Shown: in pieces, positions 10,101 to 18,432 of the stretch | Layout: each line of letters begins with the position of its first letter | Numbering within the stretch: position 1 is the first letter of the stretch | From: Tethya wilhelma | Lineage: Eukaryota > Porifera > Demospongiae > Tethyida > Tethyidae | Direction of reading: 5' to 3' | DNA length: 64,000 nt | Assembly: GCA_964030475.1 (NCBI GenBank) | Contig: CAXIPT010000011.1 | Coordinates: forward strand, 1,933,780 to 1,997,779 | Position numbers and translations under genes: made by a program | Notes under the pieces: model-generated | Seen by the model: the letters and a program-made list of their open reading frames with translations, nothing else | The model's database searches: none | Told to the model about the DNA's origin: nothing

Positions 10101-11479
10101 GTTATCATGAGGGATGTATACAACATGACAACTGCTGTGCTGAAAAAGGCTACATCAGCTGGGATTGTTTTGCTCCCATTGGTTTCAAGTGTGAGGGTCC
10201 ATACCAATGTGGTCAAGTGTAAATTGCTAGGTACTGTTATAAGTAGGTAGTAGAGCTAATCTTATAATATCCACCACAGATAGTTAAGAACACTACAAAT
10301 GTGCTATAAAAATTATAATTTACAGTAAATAATTTTGTAAATAGTAATGGTGTATACTTCAAATTAGCTGGGAAATGTTTGGGGAACATTATCCTTGCAA
10401 TTAGATTCAAAATCGTTATATGGAAAAGAATCCTATAATCTTTGATAAACATTTAGCTTTAAATTTGTTAAGAGGATCACTCAAAACGTTATCCATAACT
10501 ATACAATAGAACTATTTCGAGACTACTAACCTTTAGGAGTGCCCATACATTTCACCACGGATGCTCCCAGTCCACCATGAGCCTTGACTGAGAAGTAGCC
10601 AATGGAGGGATGGTCTGTGATGAGAGTGGGAGAGTAGAGGAGCTGCAGCCTCATGGAGGAGTGAGGTCGGAGGGAACCCTCGTAGTCTGAGCAAGCAAAG
10701 AGAGGGGTCCTCATCGCTCTGGGAGGAGAGGTAAGAGTTGACCCAGAGCTAGGAGCCATAGGAGTGATGGAGAATGAAGTTAAAACCTGTAGATAGGTGT
10801 ATATGTAGGTATATATATATGTATATGCGTGAGTGTTGAAACGACAACTAATAGACCAAAACTAAAGACTAAATAATAAATAAAAGGTGAGAATTAAAGT
10901 AAAATTCACCCCCAAAAAAACTTTGTTAGTAAATGTGTGAGTTTCAAACTTACCGGTGTCACATTAGTGACTTCTATCCACTTCTTTGCAATACTACCAA
11001 CAGCGACATTCCCGAAATCAACTGTCACACCTTCACCATCATCACCACTCTCACCCTCCACACACTCACTACCATCACTCTCAAGAATCTTCACAACTTT
11101 TGACAACGACTTCTTCAATTCGGTCTTCGATCCTCCAGATTCACTCGACTTAGTCGAAGCCTTCTGCTTAGTTTTACTCGAACTCACCTTCACAGTCACA
11201 TGAGGATACTTTCCAATACCGTTGAGAGTCATGGTCTTGGTGAGCTCTTGTGTCATCTCGCTAGTCTCACCACCAGGCATGGGGTCACTCAGTGAGAGAG
11301 GGGGTGTGTTGGAGGGGTCACTGGTGAAGGAGCACACAGCCAACGTATGATAGACAATGGCCGATTGTGGGTTGAAAGTGGCCGTGAGACGACAGGTCTG
11401 CTTGGGAGTGAGGTGACCGGAGTCAGGAGTGACTTGGAAACCAGCGGGAAACTTCCAGGTAAAGTTCGTAGGCACATTC
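538..11479 (-). CDS. CFAP65: CFAP65 (CCDC108)-like ciliary protein, N-terminal two thirds, multi-exon
   Basis: A spliced gene read right to left, whose 3' part lies beyond the left edge. Translated exons follow the order of human CFAP65: PTNFTWKFPAGFQ, VDFGNVAVGS, an exon giving CIEESVIPFGNIQCGK, LPPEQLKQYMDEG, VLKFGYCPPDTQS, VTPPWCLTVTASGHTF, PVYRTVMLTNSGDTP and LFFKPTSIGGTSS each have a counterpart at the matching place in the human protein. CFAP65 proteins carry serial ASH/MSP-type immunoglobulin-like domains and are needed for motile cilia and sperm flagella. Upstream exons: 11479-10954, 10786-10531, 6395-6280, 6125-5979. Then two copies of a ten-exon block (separate entries) and 623-538. 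Phases agree across every junction checked outside the duplication break. The true first exon was not found; the first exon seen begins at an acceptor. The family call is firm; the exact transcript is not. Confidence 0.88.
947..3085 (-). CDS. CFAP65: CFAP65 duplicated exon block, left-hand (complete) copy
   Basis: Ten exons: 3085-3031, 2958-2885, 2753-2601, 2457-2374, 2289-2235, 2036-1951, 1879-1826, 1667-1555, 1376-1248, 1085-947. The last ends ASDIHKQ before gtatgt, as a normal exon should, and joins in phase to 623-538. The block encodes a linker (LPPEQLKQYMDEGRVIP), an ASH-like domain (VLKFGYCPPDTQS through CLTVTASGHTFSPN) and part of the next (VVFPPSVPGQPVYRTVMLTN). Because this copy is intact at both ends it is the better candidate for the functional exons. 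Introns are about 70-220 bases; the one after exon 1667-1555 holds a TG/CA run directly behind the donor, as does the right-hand copy. Confidence 0.82.
965..3270. repeat. 2.3 kb direct tandem duplication, left unit
   Basis: Bases 965-3270 match 3629-5930 in order along their whole length, exons and introns alike, with scattered substitutions and short indels; the last 290 bases of each unit are almost identical. The two units (2306 and 2302 bases) are separated by 358 bases of unrelated sequence. Confidence 0.9.
3271..3628. other. Unique spacer between the two duplication units
   Basis: A 358-base sequence found nowhere else in the window. Near its left end TCTAGACCCC-like and GGGGTCTAGA form a short inverted pair around 3280-3322, followed by a locally GC-richer stretch. 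It could be the edge of a small mobile element involved in the duplication, or a contig end. I see no gene. Confidence 0.5.
3608..5750 (-). CDS. CFAP65: CFAP65 duplicated exon block, right-hand (5'-proximal) copy, last exon truncated
   Basis: Ten exons read by frame and splice sites: 5750-5696, 5623-5550, 5410-5258, 5106-5023, 4936-4882, 4682-4597, 4518-4465, 4308-4196, 4011-3883, and a last one starting at 3749. The first nine have the same lengths as their partners in the left-hand copy (55, 74, 153, 84, 55, 86, 54, 113 and 129 bases), so all reading phases are kept. The tenth loses homology at 3629, before its donor, and reads through into foreign sequence with a stop at 3608-3610. A transcript including the whole block would therefore be cut short. 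It may be skipped in mature mRNA, or the block may be an allelic copy placed in tandem by the assembler. Confidence 0.75.
3629..5930. repeat. 2.3 kb direct tandem duplication, right unit
   Basis: Partner of 965-3270. Homology begins inside an exon at GGCATTGAGG and ends at GCTTAAAT in both units. The left break removed the donor of the last exon in this copy. Confidence 0.9.
5979..6395 (-). CDS. CFAP65: CFAP65 unique exons before the duplicated block (two)
   Basis: Exon 6395-6280 (116 bases) gives CIEESVIPFGNIQCGK and ends FQ before gtaatt. Exon 6125-5979 (147 bases) begins LQIDANSVFQCEVLSG, ends CRRVTCLVQHQ and is followed by gtatgg. They correspond to the human CFAP65 stretch around VNLGERSEQPLWIENQS and RRVACLIHHQ. 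The first joins in phase to the exon ending at 10531. Together they form one ASH-like domain. They are single-copy and lie just upstream of the right-hand copy of the duplicated block. Confidence 0.85.
6616..7713 (-). CDS. Intronless secreted or single-pass membrane Cys-rich protein, FReD-like start
   Basis: A 365-residue uninterrupted frame inside the large CFAP65 intron, same strand. A hydrophobic segment at about residues 10-27 (MSGVIVLSLILLFSLPG) follows a basic start and could be a signal peptide or type II anchor. Several N-x-S/T sites follow. From about residue 140 the sequence GGWMRVANFDMSNPHQECP resembles the opening of fibrinogen-like domains. A long Cys-rich region follows with FTNAFQPYF, LEDVYVDGVSLTYG, HIWTFAAALD and a closing block with SCCEFNSPPWFC. 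I associate this architecture with expanded invertebrate extracellular families, but I cannot name a characterised member. No intron is needed. An extracellular binding role is inference only. Confidence 0.7.
   Translation of the reverse strand: MKTKHKSTFIMSGVIVLSLILLFSLPGGESTVGSGDDLFENDTNISTTTPLSCIQCVTTQEVMELIQAEIQALSATLKPLFPVGSFQNPATSCLNITLDRPSGTYWIQSPSNNETLINNETETLRQEYCETSLGSRCACDSRGGWMRVANFDMSNPHQECPPGFREFQTPKRSCGRNQVGCVSTFFPVNGVEYTKICGRVIGYQFVFTNAFQPYFRNPNLTLEDVYVDGVSLTYGANPRNHIWTFAAALDNARSNFATCPCTRPGKPFTGLVPPFIGEDYFCDSGAKNRYISVPQGLFYDSHPLWDGKGCESRSPSSCCEFNSPPWFCRSLPEATSEDIELRLCSDENPFNSEDIPLEIIELYIQ
7714..9160. other. CFAP65 intron interval between two nested genes
   Basis: No coding sequence recognised. 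It holds the TTAA-flanked element at 8216-8610. The stretch at about 9050-9160 precedes the plus-strand gene and may hold its promoter, but no clear core element stands out. Confidence 0.5.
8216..8610. mobile_element. TTAA-flanked MITE, 395 bases (piggyBac-like)
   Basis: The left end TTAAAGGTGCTATTGCAC is the exact reverse complement of the right end GTGCAATAGCACCTTTAA; the match resumes with GAAG after one mismatch. Both outer ends are TTAA, the target duplicated by piggyBac transposases. It carries no transposase frame, so it would be a non-autonomous element. Confidence 0.8.
9161..10222 (+). CDS. Intronless secreted protein with phospholipase-A2-like Cys/His-Asp C-terminus
   Basis: 353 residues starting at an ATG in a reasonable context (gaagATGG). 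A hydrophobic stretch at about residues 10-25 is compatible with a signal peptide. The middle (about 30-270) is polar, with a short proline- and glutamine-rich run, and is not recognised. The last 80 residues are Cys-rich: CGPNCSCWAFICGDCCYHEG followed by CIQHDNCC. The Cys-x-x-His-Asp-x-Cys-Cys arrangement is the active-site signature of secreted phospholipase A2, and the preceding CG motif could serve as a calcium loop, but spacing and flanks differ from well-known groups, so catalysis is uncertain. The gene is on the opposite strand to CFAP65, within its intron, and has no introns. The domain may instead be a non-catalytic Cys-rich module. Confidence 0.65.
   Translation: MAQFALKLKFGTFSVTILVLKISAFPSTAYDYRNALNTAAPQEGLNMQTISNAAIEGVYVDTNGRGIHFVSKANENGGGLISVTTLEGEPIIHLEKSHRDSAVKVMSILDHNFLLVRSSNQKSATMESAAQDGVKEYIIPDQHLSIFSSAIRLQNKATIGSLLNHFDSFSAKIVRERAMNELMSHAEIQMMSKAAQALGKSGISGVNNDAARAFYITAMRLENSQRQISSNTQGGLPYQAQPPQTTPIPKAHMNGLSYKKSPYMNAQTSETTEDKCTREGFESCPADRCPTGDDCRGMCGPNCSCWAFICGDCCYHEGCIQHDNCCAEKGYISWDCFAPIGFKCEGPYQCGQV
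10531..11479 (-). CDS. CFAP65: CFAP65 upstream exons (two)
   Basis: Exon 11479-10954 (526 bases) follows a CAG-type acceptor and ends in CCG before gtaagt. It encodes an ASH-like domain (TNFTWKFPAGFQVTPDSG), then a Lys/Ser/Glu/Asp-rich linker with little predicted structure, then the start of the next domain (VDFGNVAVGSIAKKWIEVTN). The linker looks longer than in the human protein and may be lineage-specific. Exon 10786-10531 (256 bases) completes that domain, ending in HPSIGYFSVKAHGG and a phase-1 donor (gttagt). The following intron is about 4.1 kb, far longer than the other introns of this gene, and houses two other genes. The open frame continues past the first donor to 10906, but the donor and the homology both stop at 10954. 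Confidence 0.85.
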
Positions 11480-12922
11480 CTGGATAAAGACAGAGGGAGA
11501 CTTTATATACAGTGTGAATATGCATGATTCATACCCATAAATACAGAACATAGGATAGAGAATGAAGGAGACTTTACATACATGTATCTGCATGATACAT
11601 AACTATAAATACAGAACACATGGTAGGGGAACAAAGACATTTTACATATTTGGCGGATTATATTTTGGCACTAGTGTTCCAGCAAATTGCCCTATTCCAC
11701 ATGTGTGGCTCAAAACACTGTGCATGGGTCTAAATTTGATATTGCCTGTGAATATCATATGTTTGAACCTGATAAGAATGTTTATGAGTACAAAAGAATG
11801 AGTTATCAAAACATTTTAAAGTGTAAATAGTTATCCCTATATTATAACATGGAAAAATATCTATGCATGCATACAATGTCATCAGGTTAGACTTGTCTCA
11901 TTTACTTACAACAGCATGCTGTTTATACCATACCATACATGATTACACACATGCAGACATAAACACCAGTGCTATTTTAGTGTAAATATAACTATACATA
12001 GAAAAATCAAACAGATGATTATAGTCTATAGTAGTTATGCACAAGTCCATACATCAGTGGGATATGTATATAGACAAGTAGTAAAAATTTCAAAAAAATA
12101 AGTAGTGTAGGAATGGGCAGTGCGGTAAAAAGTATTGGAACAAGGTGATGTCTCAATTTCGGCACATGACTACTTCATTCATCTTGATCCAGATCCTCAG
12201 TGTCGTAAATGCAATGAACTGTACAATAGTACCACAGCTTATTATTGCATTCAATTCAGTTCAATTTCAGTTCCTACTAATCAGTTGGCTAAGTAGTGGA
12301 CTATATAGACTGCTGGCCAGGCAAAAGTTGGGTATAAAAAATGAAGTAGTCATGTGCCGAAATTGAGACATCACCTTGTTCCAATACTTTTTACCGCACT
12401 GCCCATTCCTACACTACTTATTTTTTTGAAATTTTTACTACTTGTTCATTCACTTTTTTCAACACTACAGTGTGGAGACTATTAGAGACTGGTTAGTCCC
12501 TACAAAAAGCTGGAGTAGCAGCTACTTGCACTGCATTACGCTGGAGAGGCTAATGCGCATGCGCATATAATAATGCCACGTGGATAGTTAATTATGAACT
12601 TTGAACCCTCAAAGCTGGCTGCATTGTAGTACATGAATTTATACACTAAGTTTCAAAGCTTTCTAGTTTTTGTTTAGGCCTATTTATGATCAAAACGAGT
12701 ATCAAGGAATGTAGTACCCATGAAAAGAACTTACTTTGTGCTGTCAAAGTTGGCTCAACACATTCTGGTTCTCTGGAAATCCTTTTCAAGTAAGTCAGTT
12801 AGGAAGTACGTAAGTACGTACGTAAGTACGTACGTAAGTACGTTAGAGAACAAAAATGGCACTATGGTGGCTTCCCACTGGCGCTCTCTACGAGTGCTAA
12901 GGAAAGTTTTTGTGAGTTTTGG
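11480..12922. other. Interval between CFAP65 and the first Eph-like gene
   Basis: No exon recognised. It contains the palindromic MITE and, at about 12808-12843, a short array of TACGTAAG/TACGTACG units. Short open frames here match nothing I know. Confidence 0.5.
12075..12444. mobile_element. Palindromic MITE with terminal inverted repeats of about 105 bases
   Basis: The left arm starting CAAGTAGTAAAAATTTC, through GAATGGGCAGTGCGG and CAATTTCGGCACATGACTAC, is repeated in reverse complement from about 12340 to 12444, with a short unrelated centre. Single-arm relatives lie at about 52-165, 40675-40760 and 58790-58905, and a short piece near 27176, so this is a dispersed family. Confidence 0.85.
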
Positions 12923-13078
12923 GCCTTGCATGCAGTTGGTAATCTGTCAGTGAGAGCCTCTCAGCAACTTTGAAGGTTATTTTCTGCTTAACTAGATTTT
13001 TATAGTGACCAACATTTTGTATTGTGTCTATGGGACAGTCGGCCCATTCCTACTATACGTACTACCGTACGTATGATA
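12923..13078 (+). repeat. 156-base repeat directly upstream of Eph-like gene E1 (copy 1)
   Basis: Near-identical to 17534-17689, from GCCTTGCATGCAGTTGG to CTACCGTACGTATGATA, with identical length. It ends about 20 bases before the E1 start codon, so it probably supplies the 5' UTR or proximal promoter. Confidence 0.8.
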
Positions 13079-13098
13079 GCTTAATGTATCATTTGAAT

Positions 13099-14546
13099 AT
13101 GCTGAAGCTGTTAGGTTTTGTTTCAGCCATAGCTACTCTACAAACAAGATATGCAGTTGCAATCAATGGTCAAGGAGTAGCTCCTGGAGATGAGAGTCAA
13201 CTGTGTACAGAGACTCTACCAGACATTGGAGTGATAGTCAGACCATTCTACCCGACCAACATCAGGGTGCTCATGGACTCTTTCAACTATGAAAACTTAA
13301 TCCCTCCTCAACAGAACCCTGTCTGGCAGACAGTGGACCTTGATAACAACAACCCAACTGGGACCACAACAAATGTAAGCATTCATGCATTACCAAACTA
13401 AGTCATATGATTGTAAAAAAGTTATTTATATCCTTTAAACTAGTGGATTCAGCAAGGATCTAACCTGTGCCGTGGAGCTGTGTTTGTCTGTGGGTTTACA
13501 GCTGGAAGCCAAAACAACTGGTTCATTACTCAACTCATCAACAGAACAGTGGATGGGGTTCCTCTCCAACAAGTCAGTGTACAGCTGGAGTATGAGTTAC
13601 AAGGTTGTGAGGAGTCACTGCAGTGTCAGCGTATTTTTGAGCTGCACAAATTTGAGACATCATCAGTGGACACTAATGCAGCTAGGGACACATCAAACTT
13701 ACAGCTAGTGACATCAGTTGCTCCAACTGTAGCCAGCGGACAAAACCGTCAAAATGATACAGTGCAAATTACCTTTAATTCTGAACAGACCTCATTCTAT
13801 TTAGCCATACGAGATGTGACTTCATGCATTTTGATCTCACGAATCCTGGTCTTCTATACTGTTTGTCCAACTGAGACATCTGATTTGTCTCTTCGTACTG
13901 AAACTATTGCTCCAATTGACTCTACACTACTTCAAGTCCCAACTCAGTGTGTTCCTAATGCTAGTGTTCAAAACAGTGGCAGTACTCAGACAACATCAGT
14001 GTGTTCTCAAGGAGGAATATGGACTCCATTCACAAGAAATAAGTGTAACTGTAACCCAGGTTTTAGACATATTACTCAGACTTGTATGGGTGAGTTAATA
14101 TATGCAAAAATATATACATGTAAACTGGTCAAAGATGTCTGGGTATTGGTGAATATCATACATAAAATTTCAAGGAAAAAATCTTGAGGATCTTGCTGAT
14201 ATTCCAACTCTAATTCTTTCAAACTACAGTTAAAAGCTCTTACTACTGAGCTAAGAGAATCACGGGTAACAATATGTTTACATATTCTCTTATTATAGGT
14301 TGTACTATTGGAAACTATCTCTCATTCATTTCCAACATGTGTGAGTCGTGTCCTACTAACAGTAACAGTACAAAAGAGGGAGTGACAGAGTGTCCTTGTT
14401 TTGATAGCTACTACAGAAGGGCAATAGGAGAAGAAGACCTTCCTTGTACAGGTGAGCCATTTTTACAATGAGAAAATGAACGGTTTTTAGCTCCATACAA
14501 ATGCAAATACACACACATTTACACACATGGGCACACACACTCACGT

Positions 14547-14598
<52 letters not shown>

Positions 14599-15587
14599 CA
14601 CCACCATCTCCTCCTAAAAACCTTACTGTACTCTCTGTCACCAACACCTCTATATCTCTGAGATGGGATCCTCCAGAGGATTTGGGAGGAAGGAAAGACT
14701 TCTTCTATACTCTGATTGCCATTGAAGAGACTACTATGATCACTATAACCAGAAATTCAGTTGAGGGAACTGAAACCAGTGGAGTGATAGAGTGTAAGTC
14801 ATAAAGAATTAAGCATGCATAATTAAAATGTCTAATGCAATAACTCTTTTTGGTAAAATACCATAATATTATGATAGATTTGGTTCCTGGTGTTGATTAT
14901 CGAGTGTATGTGATTGCTGACAATGGAATAACTGATCAAGTACCAGACCGCCTTCAAAGACTGGGAATTAGTTTGGTGTTCACTACTATAGGATTAGGTA
15001 CATGCATAACTTGCAATCTATCACGTCTTGTGTATGCATAATATATATAATTTCTCTGTGTCTGCATTGATCGTTCGAAGTAGGTCTTTCCCTAATATTC
15101 ATAACTACTAACAGCTGATCCTTGGGAAAACTTGAAATCAAAAATTAAATGCGGAGTATAGTACCTAGCTTGAACTTAATTGTAATAATTGACGCAATGG
15201 AAAATATTGTGATCATGTCTTTACATATCAACTTATCGTGCTTTAGGACAAACAAGTACTACAGTGCCACCTCAATCCAGAAGCACACTGATTGCTAGTA
15301 CAGTGCCATCTGTTTTGGCTATCATCCTCATCTTGTCAGTGATACTAGTGGTGTTTACAGTGATTGGTTACCAGAAACTTCACAAGAAGAAACCATCAGC
15401 AACTGAAGAGGGTCACCATTATGAGTCAATCAACCTGAACATCATCTCACCACCCCTTCCTCCTACTAACACCAACTCTGAGACAAACCAAAATGTTGCC
15501 TATGAAACCAACCAAGTAAACATTGCTTATGAAGCAACAGATCAGCGAACAGAGGGCGAAACTGAGAGCTTTTATGAGGATCAGTAA
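13099..15587 (+). CDS. Eph-receptor-like protein without kinase, gene E1 (six exons, about 576 aa)
   Basis: Exons 13099-13374, 13444-14089, 14299-14451, 14599-14793, 14878-14997, 15247-15587; all phases agree and the total is 577 codons. Order of parts: signal peptide (MLKLLGFVSAIATL); Eph ligand-binding domain with FVCGFTAGSQNNW, VQLEYELQGC and the diagnostic end SFYLAIRDVTSCI...VFYTVCP; Cys-rich segment (CSQGGIWTPFTRNKCNCNPG); ephrin-receptor-like repeat (CESCPTNSNSTKEGVTECPC); one FN3 domain (LRWDPPEDLGGRKDFFYTL); a membrane span (VLAIILILSVILVVFTVIGY); a short tail with HYESINL, SPPLPPTN, NVAYET, NIAYEA and FYEDQ. True Eph receptors have a second FN3, a tyrosine kinase and a SAM domain; none is present before the stop and the next 4 kb holds none. 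An ATG at 13084 is an alternative start. Confidence 0.88.
14180..14265 (-). repeat. tRNA-derived SINE fragment in E1 intron 2
   Basis: On the minus strand CTTAGCTCAGTAGTAAGAGC matches the A-box region of a tRNA and the heads of the elements at 56962 and 61090. The 3' part is degenerate. Confidence 0.5.
14549..14597. repeat. CA microsatellite forming the acceptor of the E1 FN3 exon
   Basis: A long (CA)n run ends in CACACAG, directly followed by the exon starting CACCACC. The same arrangement occurs in E2 (to 21022) and, on the minus strand, E4 (28301-28324), and is mutated in E3. Confidence 0.85.
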
Positions 15588-15891
15588 ACAAAACCTATAA
15601 TACTCATAACTTAACTGAACAGCAATTTAGCTATTCTGGCCAACGTACATATGCATGGATATCACATTTGCATGTTTGTTTGCTTTGCCTCTATGCTATG
15701 CAATACTGAATGTAAATCAGAAGTGTACACACAGTGTCATATCAAAACCATGCAATGTACACCATACATCAGATAGCAATAATTGTGGCTTATTTCCACA
15801 ATCAATCCTGGTTGCCATAAAGACAGTACAAAAGCAGCTTGTTATTGAAATCAGGTGCATCTATCACTGAAGACTAACCATATGTTGCTTA

Positions 15892-16505
15892 TTAAGGTTC
15901 CGGGATACAGGCAAATTAATTGCAAGACCGCACTGCACATTATTCAGTATATAGCAAAAACTGCTCATTGCACAGTGCCAAGATTTTACACACTAGTTCA
16001 GCTATAATTTATGCTACTCTAGGCTGAATTTTGTTGTCAGCACATTTTTAGCTAAGTAAAACGAAGAGCTCAAAATTTAGCAATTTTTTGACGTCAAACA
16101 TTTGCAACAGTAGGCTTAGTGGAGTGAATCAAGGCAGACACGCAGAAATACAACTGTAATTGTGAGGGTCTAGCGAAGAGTTTTTAAAAAATCGCTTACT
16201 TGCTTGGGAAATATAGTGAAGTTTGTCGATTCTTGACTCACGCTGAGGTCTGGTCTGCTCACTGTACGAGTGTTTCGTTCATTTACGAAGCAGTATTCCA
16301 CAAAAACTCTTCGCCAGTCCCTAGTCAGTATAAAAAACAAGCTCTGAAAGCACTAGAGCAAAGATGAACTGCCTTATCTATGGCTATGTTTGACGTCAAA
16401 AATTTTATGGCCATATCTCCACCATTTTGAACTAAACTGATACTGATTTCTACGAAAAAATTTCGTTTCGTTTAATTAAATGCAAACGGTATCCCGGAAC
16501 CTTAA
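15892..16505. mobile_element. TTAA-flanked MITE, about 614 bases (piggyBac-like)
   Basis: The left end TTAAGGTTCCGGGATAC and the right end GTATCCCGGAACCTTAA are perfect reverse complements, each bounded by TTAA. There is no transposase frame. Inside, GCGAAGAGTTTTT and AAAACTCTTCGC form a second inverted pair. The termini differ from those of the 8216-8610 element, so this is a separate family. Confidence 0.85.
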
Positions 16506-17533
16506 GATCATCAATCATCAACCCGACCAAAAGTGCATATATGGTTTTAGAATGCAGCCAGAATTTCGTAGTGAAAAAATGAGCAATACAGTACTTTTCT
16601 TATGGGACAAAAATAGCTAACTTTTGACTGGTAAGGCTTAAGAAGCTGGAGAGCATTCAAAAGAACAGGAGAATGCGCGCTATAGTCCATCTAGTTTGAG
16701 AAAGCGTAAAGAAATAATTGAACTAAATATCCAACTGATTTCACACACAATTGGAAAATAGTGTACATGAGTACAAAAGAACATTTTGACTATGATTATG
16801 GTGAATTCTACATCATAATAAACACATTTACACAAAATAAGAATTACTACTCAGCCTAAAATATGTATACTGATAATCAGTCTACACAAACGCATCGTAA
16901 TTGTGGGTGTGTCAATTTTTGCAGCCCTTCACGTCACGTAAAAATTTGCACAGAGCTTATTACGTCACGTAGTACTAAACACGCGCATGCTAAATTATTC
17001 AGATCATACTACATTATTGCAAACTACGCTGACTGATGACGTCAAAAGGAAAGCACATGGAAGATCCTTTTCAGGATTTTGCAACGGTATATCTCCTCCG
17101 TAGTTTTACCTGCATGCTTCTCACTTGGAATACTTGTGGTTCAGGATGGAATGTGCATGCACCACAAGTCTTGTGAGTTAGAAAGACTTTGCACATGGTT
17201 GCCCAAAAATTCTAAGTTACCGCATCAAGAAAGTTCACTGAACATCACTCAGATAAAATTTGTGTATCTCCAGATAAGACTAGAGTATGGGTACAGAATA
17301 AGTTGTGCTAAAAGTAGAGTGTTTTACAAGCAGCGTGGTGCTTGTCTGATGTCAATAGCTCGAGGTAAGCGTGTTCAGTAGATCAGTAAACTACCGCATT
17401 TCTAGCAGTTTTTGACTAGTAATTTTAGCTATATAGTTTTAGTTACTGGAATACTACTACAGTATGTTATACTGCTAGATATAAGTTACAAACTGGTAGA
17501 GTATGGATGCCTTCAGTACTTTTGCACCATGCT

Positions 17534-17689
17534 GCCTTGCATGCAGTTGGTAATCTGTCAGTGAGAGCTTCTGAGCAACTTTGAAGGTTTAAATTTGTTT
17601 GACTAGATTTTTATGGTAGCCAACATTTTGTATTGTGTCTATGGGACAGTCGGCCCATTCCTACTATACGTACTACCGTACGTATGATA
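17534..17689 (+). repeat. 156-base repeat, copy 2, without a gene attached
   Basis: The partner of 12923-13078. No receptor exon follows it, so either the repeat is a small mobile element that landed at E1, or this is the left-over 5' flank of a lost gene copy. Confidence 0.75.
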
Positions 17690-18362
17690 TTTTGGGAAAG
17701 GCTGGCCATATGCGACTACCGTTACAAACTAGAGTAGGCCACTGATTATCAGCCACCATCAATTTCCGACATGATTTCTGACTGGCCTATGTGTGCTACT
17801 ACCTCAAGTTTGGTACCAAAAGATAGCCCATGAAAAGTTACTGTTGGTTGTACAGACTTCAAGCTCAACCCACTAACCTGAAAGGCTTCTCAATGGCATT
17901 AAGTGGTGGCCAAATTTAATCTATAATTGGCCAAAAACATCAATTTTCAGACAGCAGCTAAAAAACACCCTCAAACTAATGTTTGAGCTACCAAATCTGG
18001 AAATCCAAAAGTTTAATCTTCCTACTACTGGTATTCCCAAAGAAGTCCTGATTGCATGTAGCACCGCCTCAAACCAAGCCGTCATAATAATCGAGATCAA
18101 GTAATCAATAATCGGTCAGCAATTTTCACATTTTACCTGATTCTGCTAGCTACTGAAGATTGTGATATCTTTCCGGTTTCACCACGTATGATGCACTAAC
18201 ACACACACAATACAAACCAACAAATAGATTAGAGTGCAGGACTATCCACAGACATGGATTTATTTAGCAATAGTAAAAGCTAATGAATAGCTGCTTGGCA
18301 ATGATCAGAATAGAGGCTGTGTCCAATATTTCACTTGTTCTGTACAAGATCCAGATTAGCTT

Positions 18363-18432
18363 CCATTTATTTCCAAATTGCACTTAAAAAGGCTATAATC
18401 ATATCAATATTTGTACAATTTGGAAATAAATG
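18363..18432. repeat. Small inverted repeat (70 bases)
   Basis: CCATTTATTTCCAAATTG at the left and CAATTTGGAAATAAATGG at the right are reverse complements around a 35-base loop. Probably a minimal foldback element. Confidence 0.6.

Noticed and set aside
17079..17381. 100-residue plus-strand frame with several cysteines
   Set aside because: No signal peptide, domain, homologue or splice context recognised, and it lies in repeat-rich intergenic DNA.
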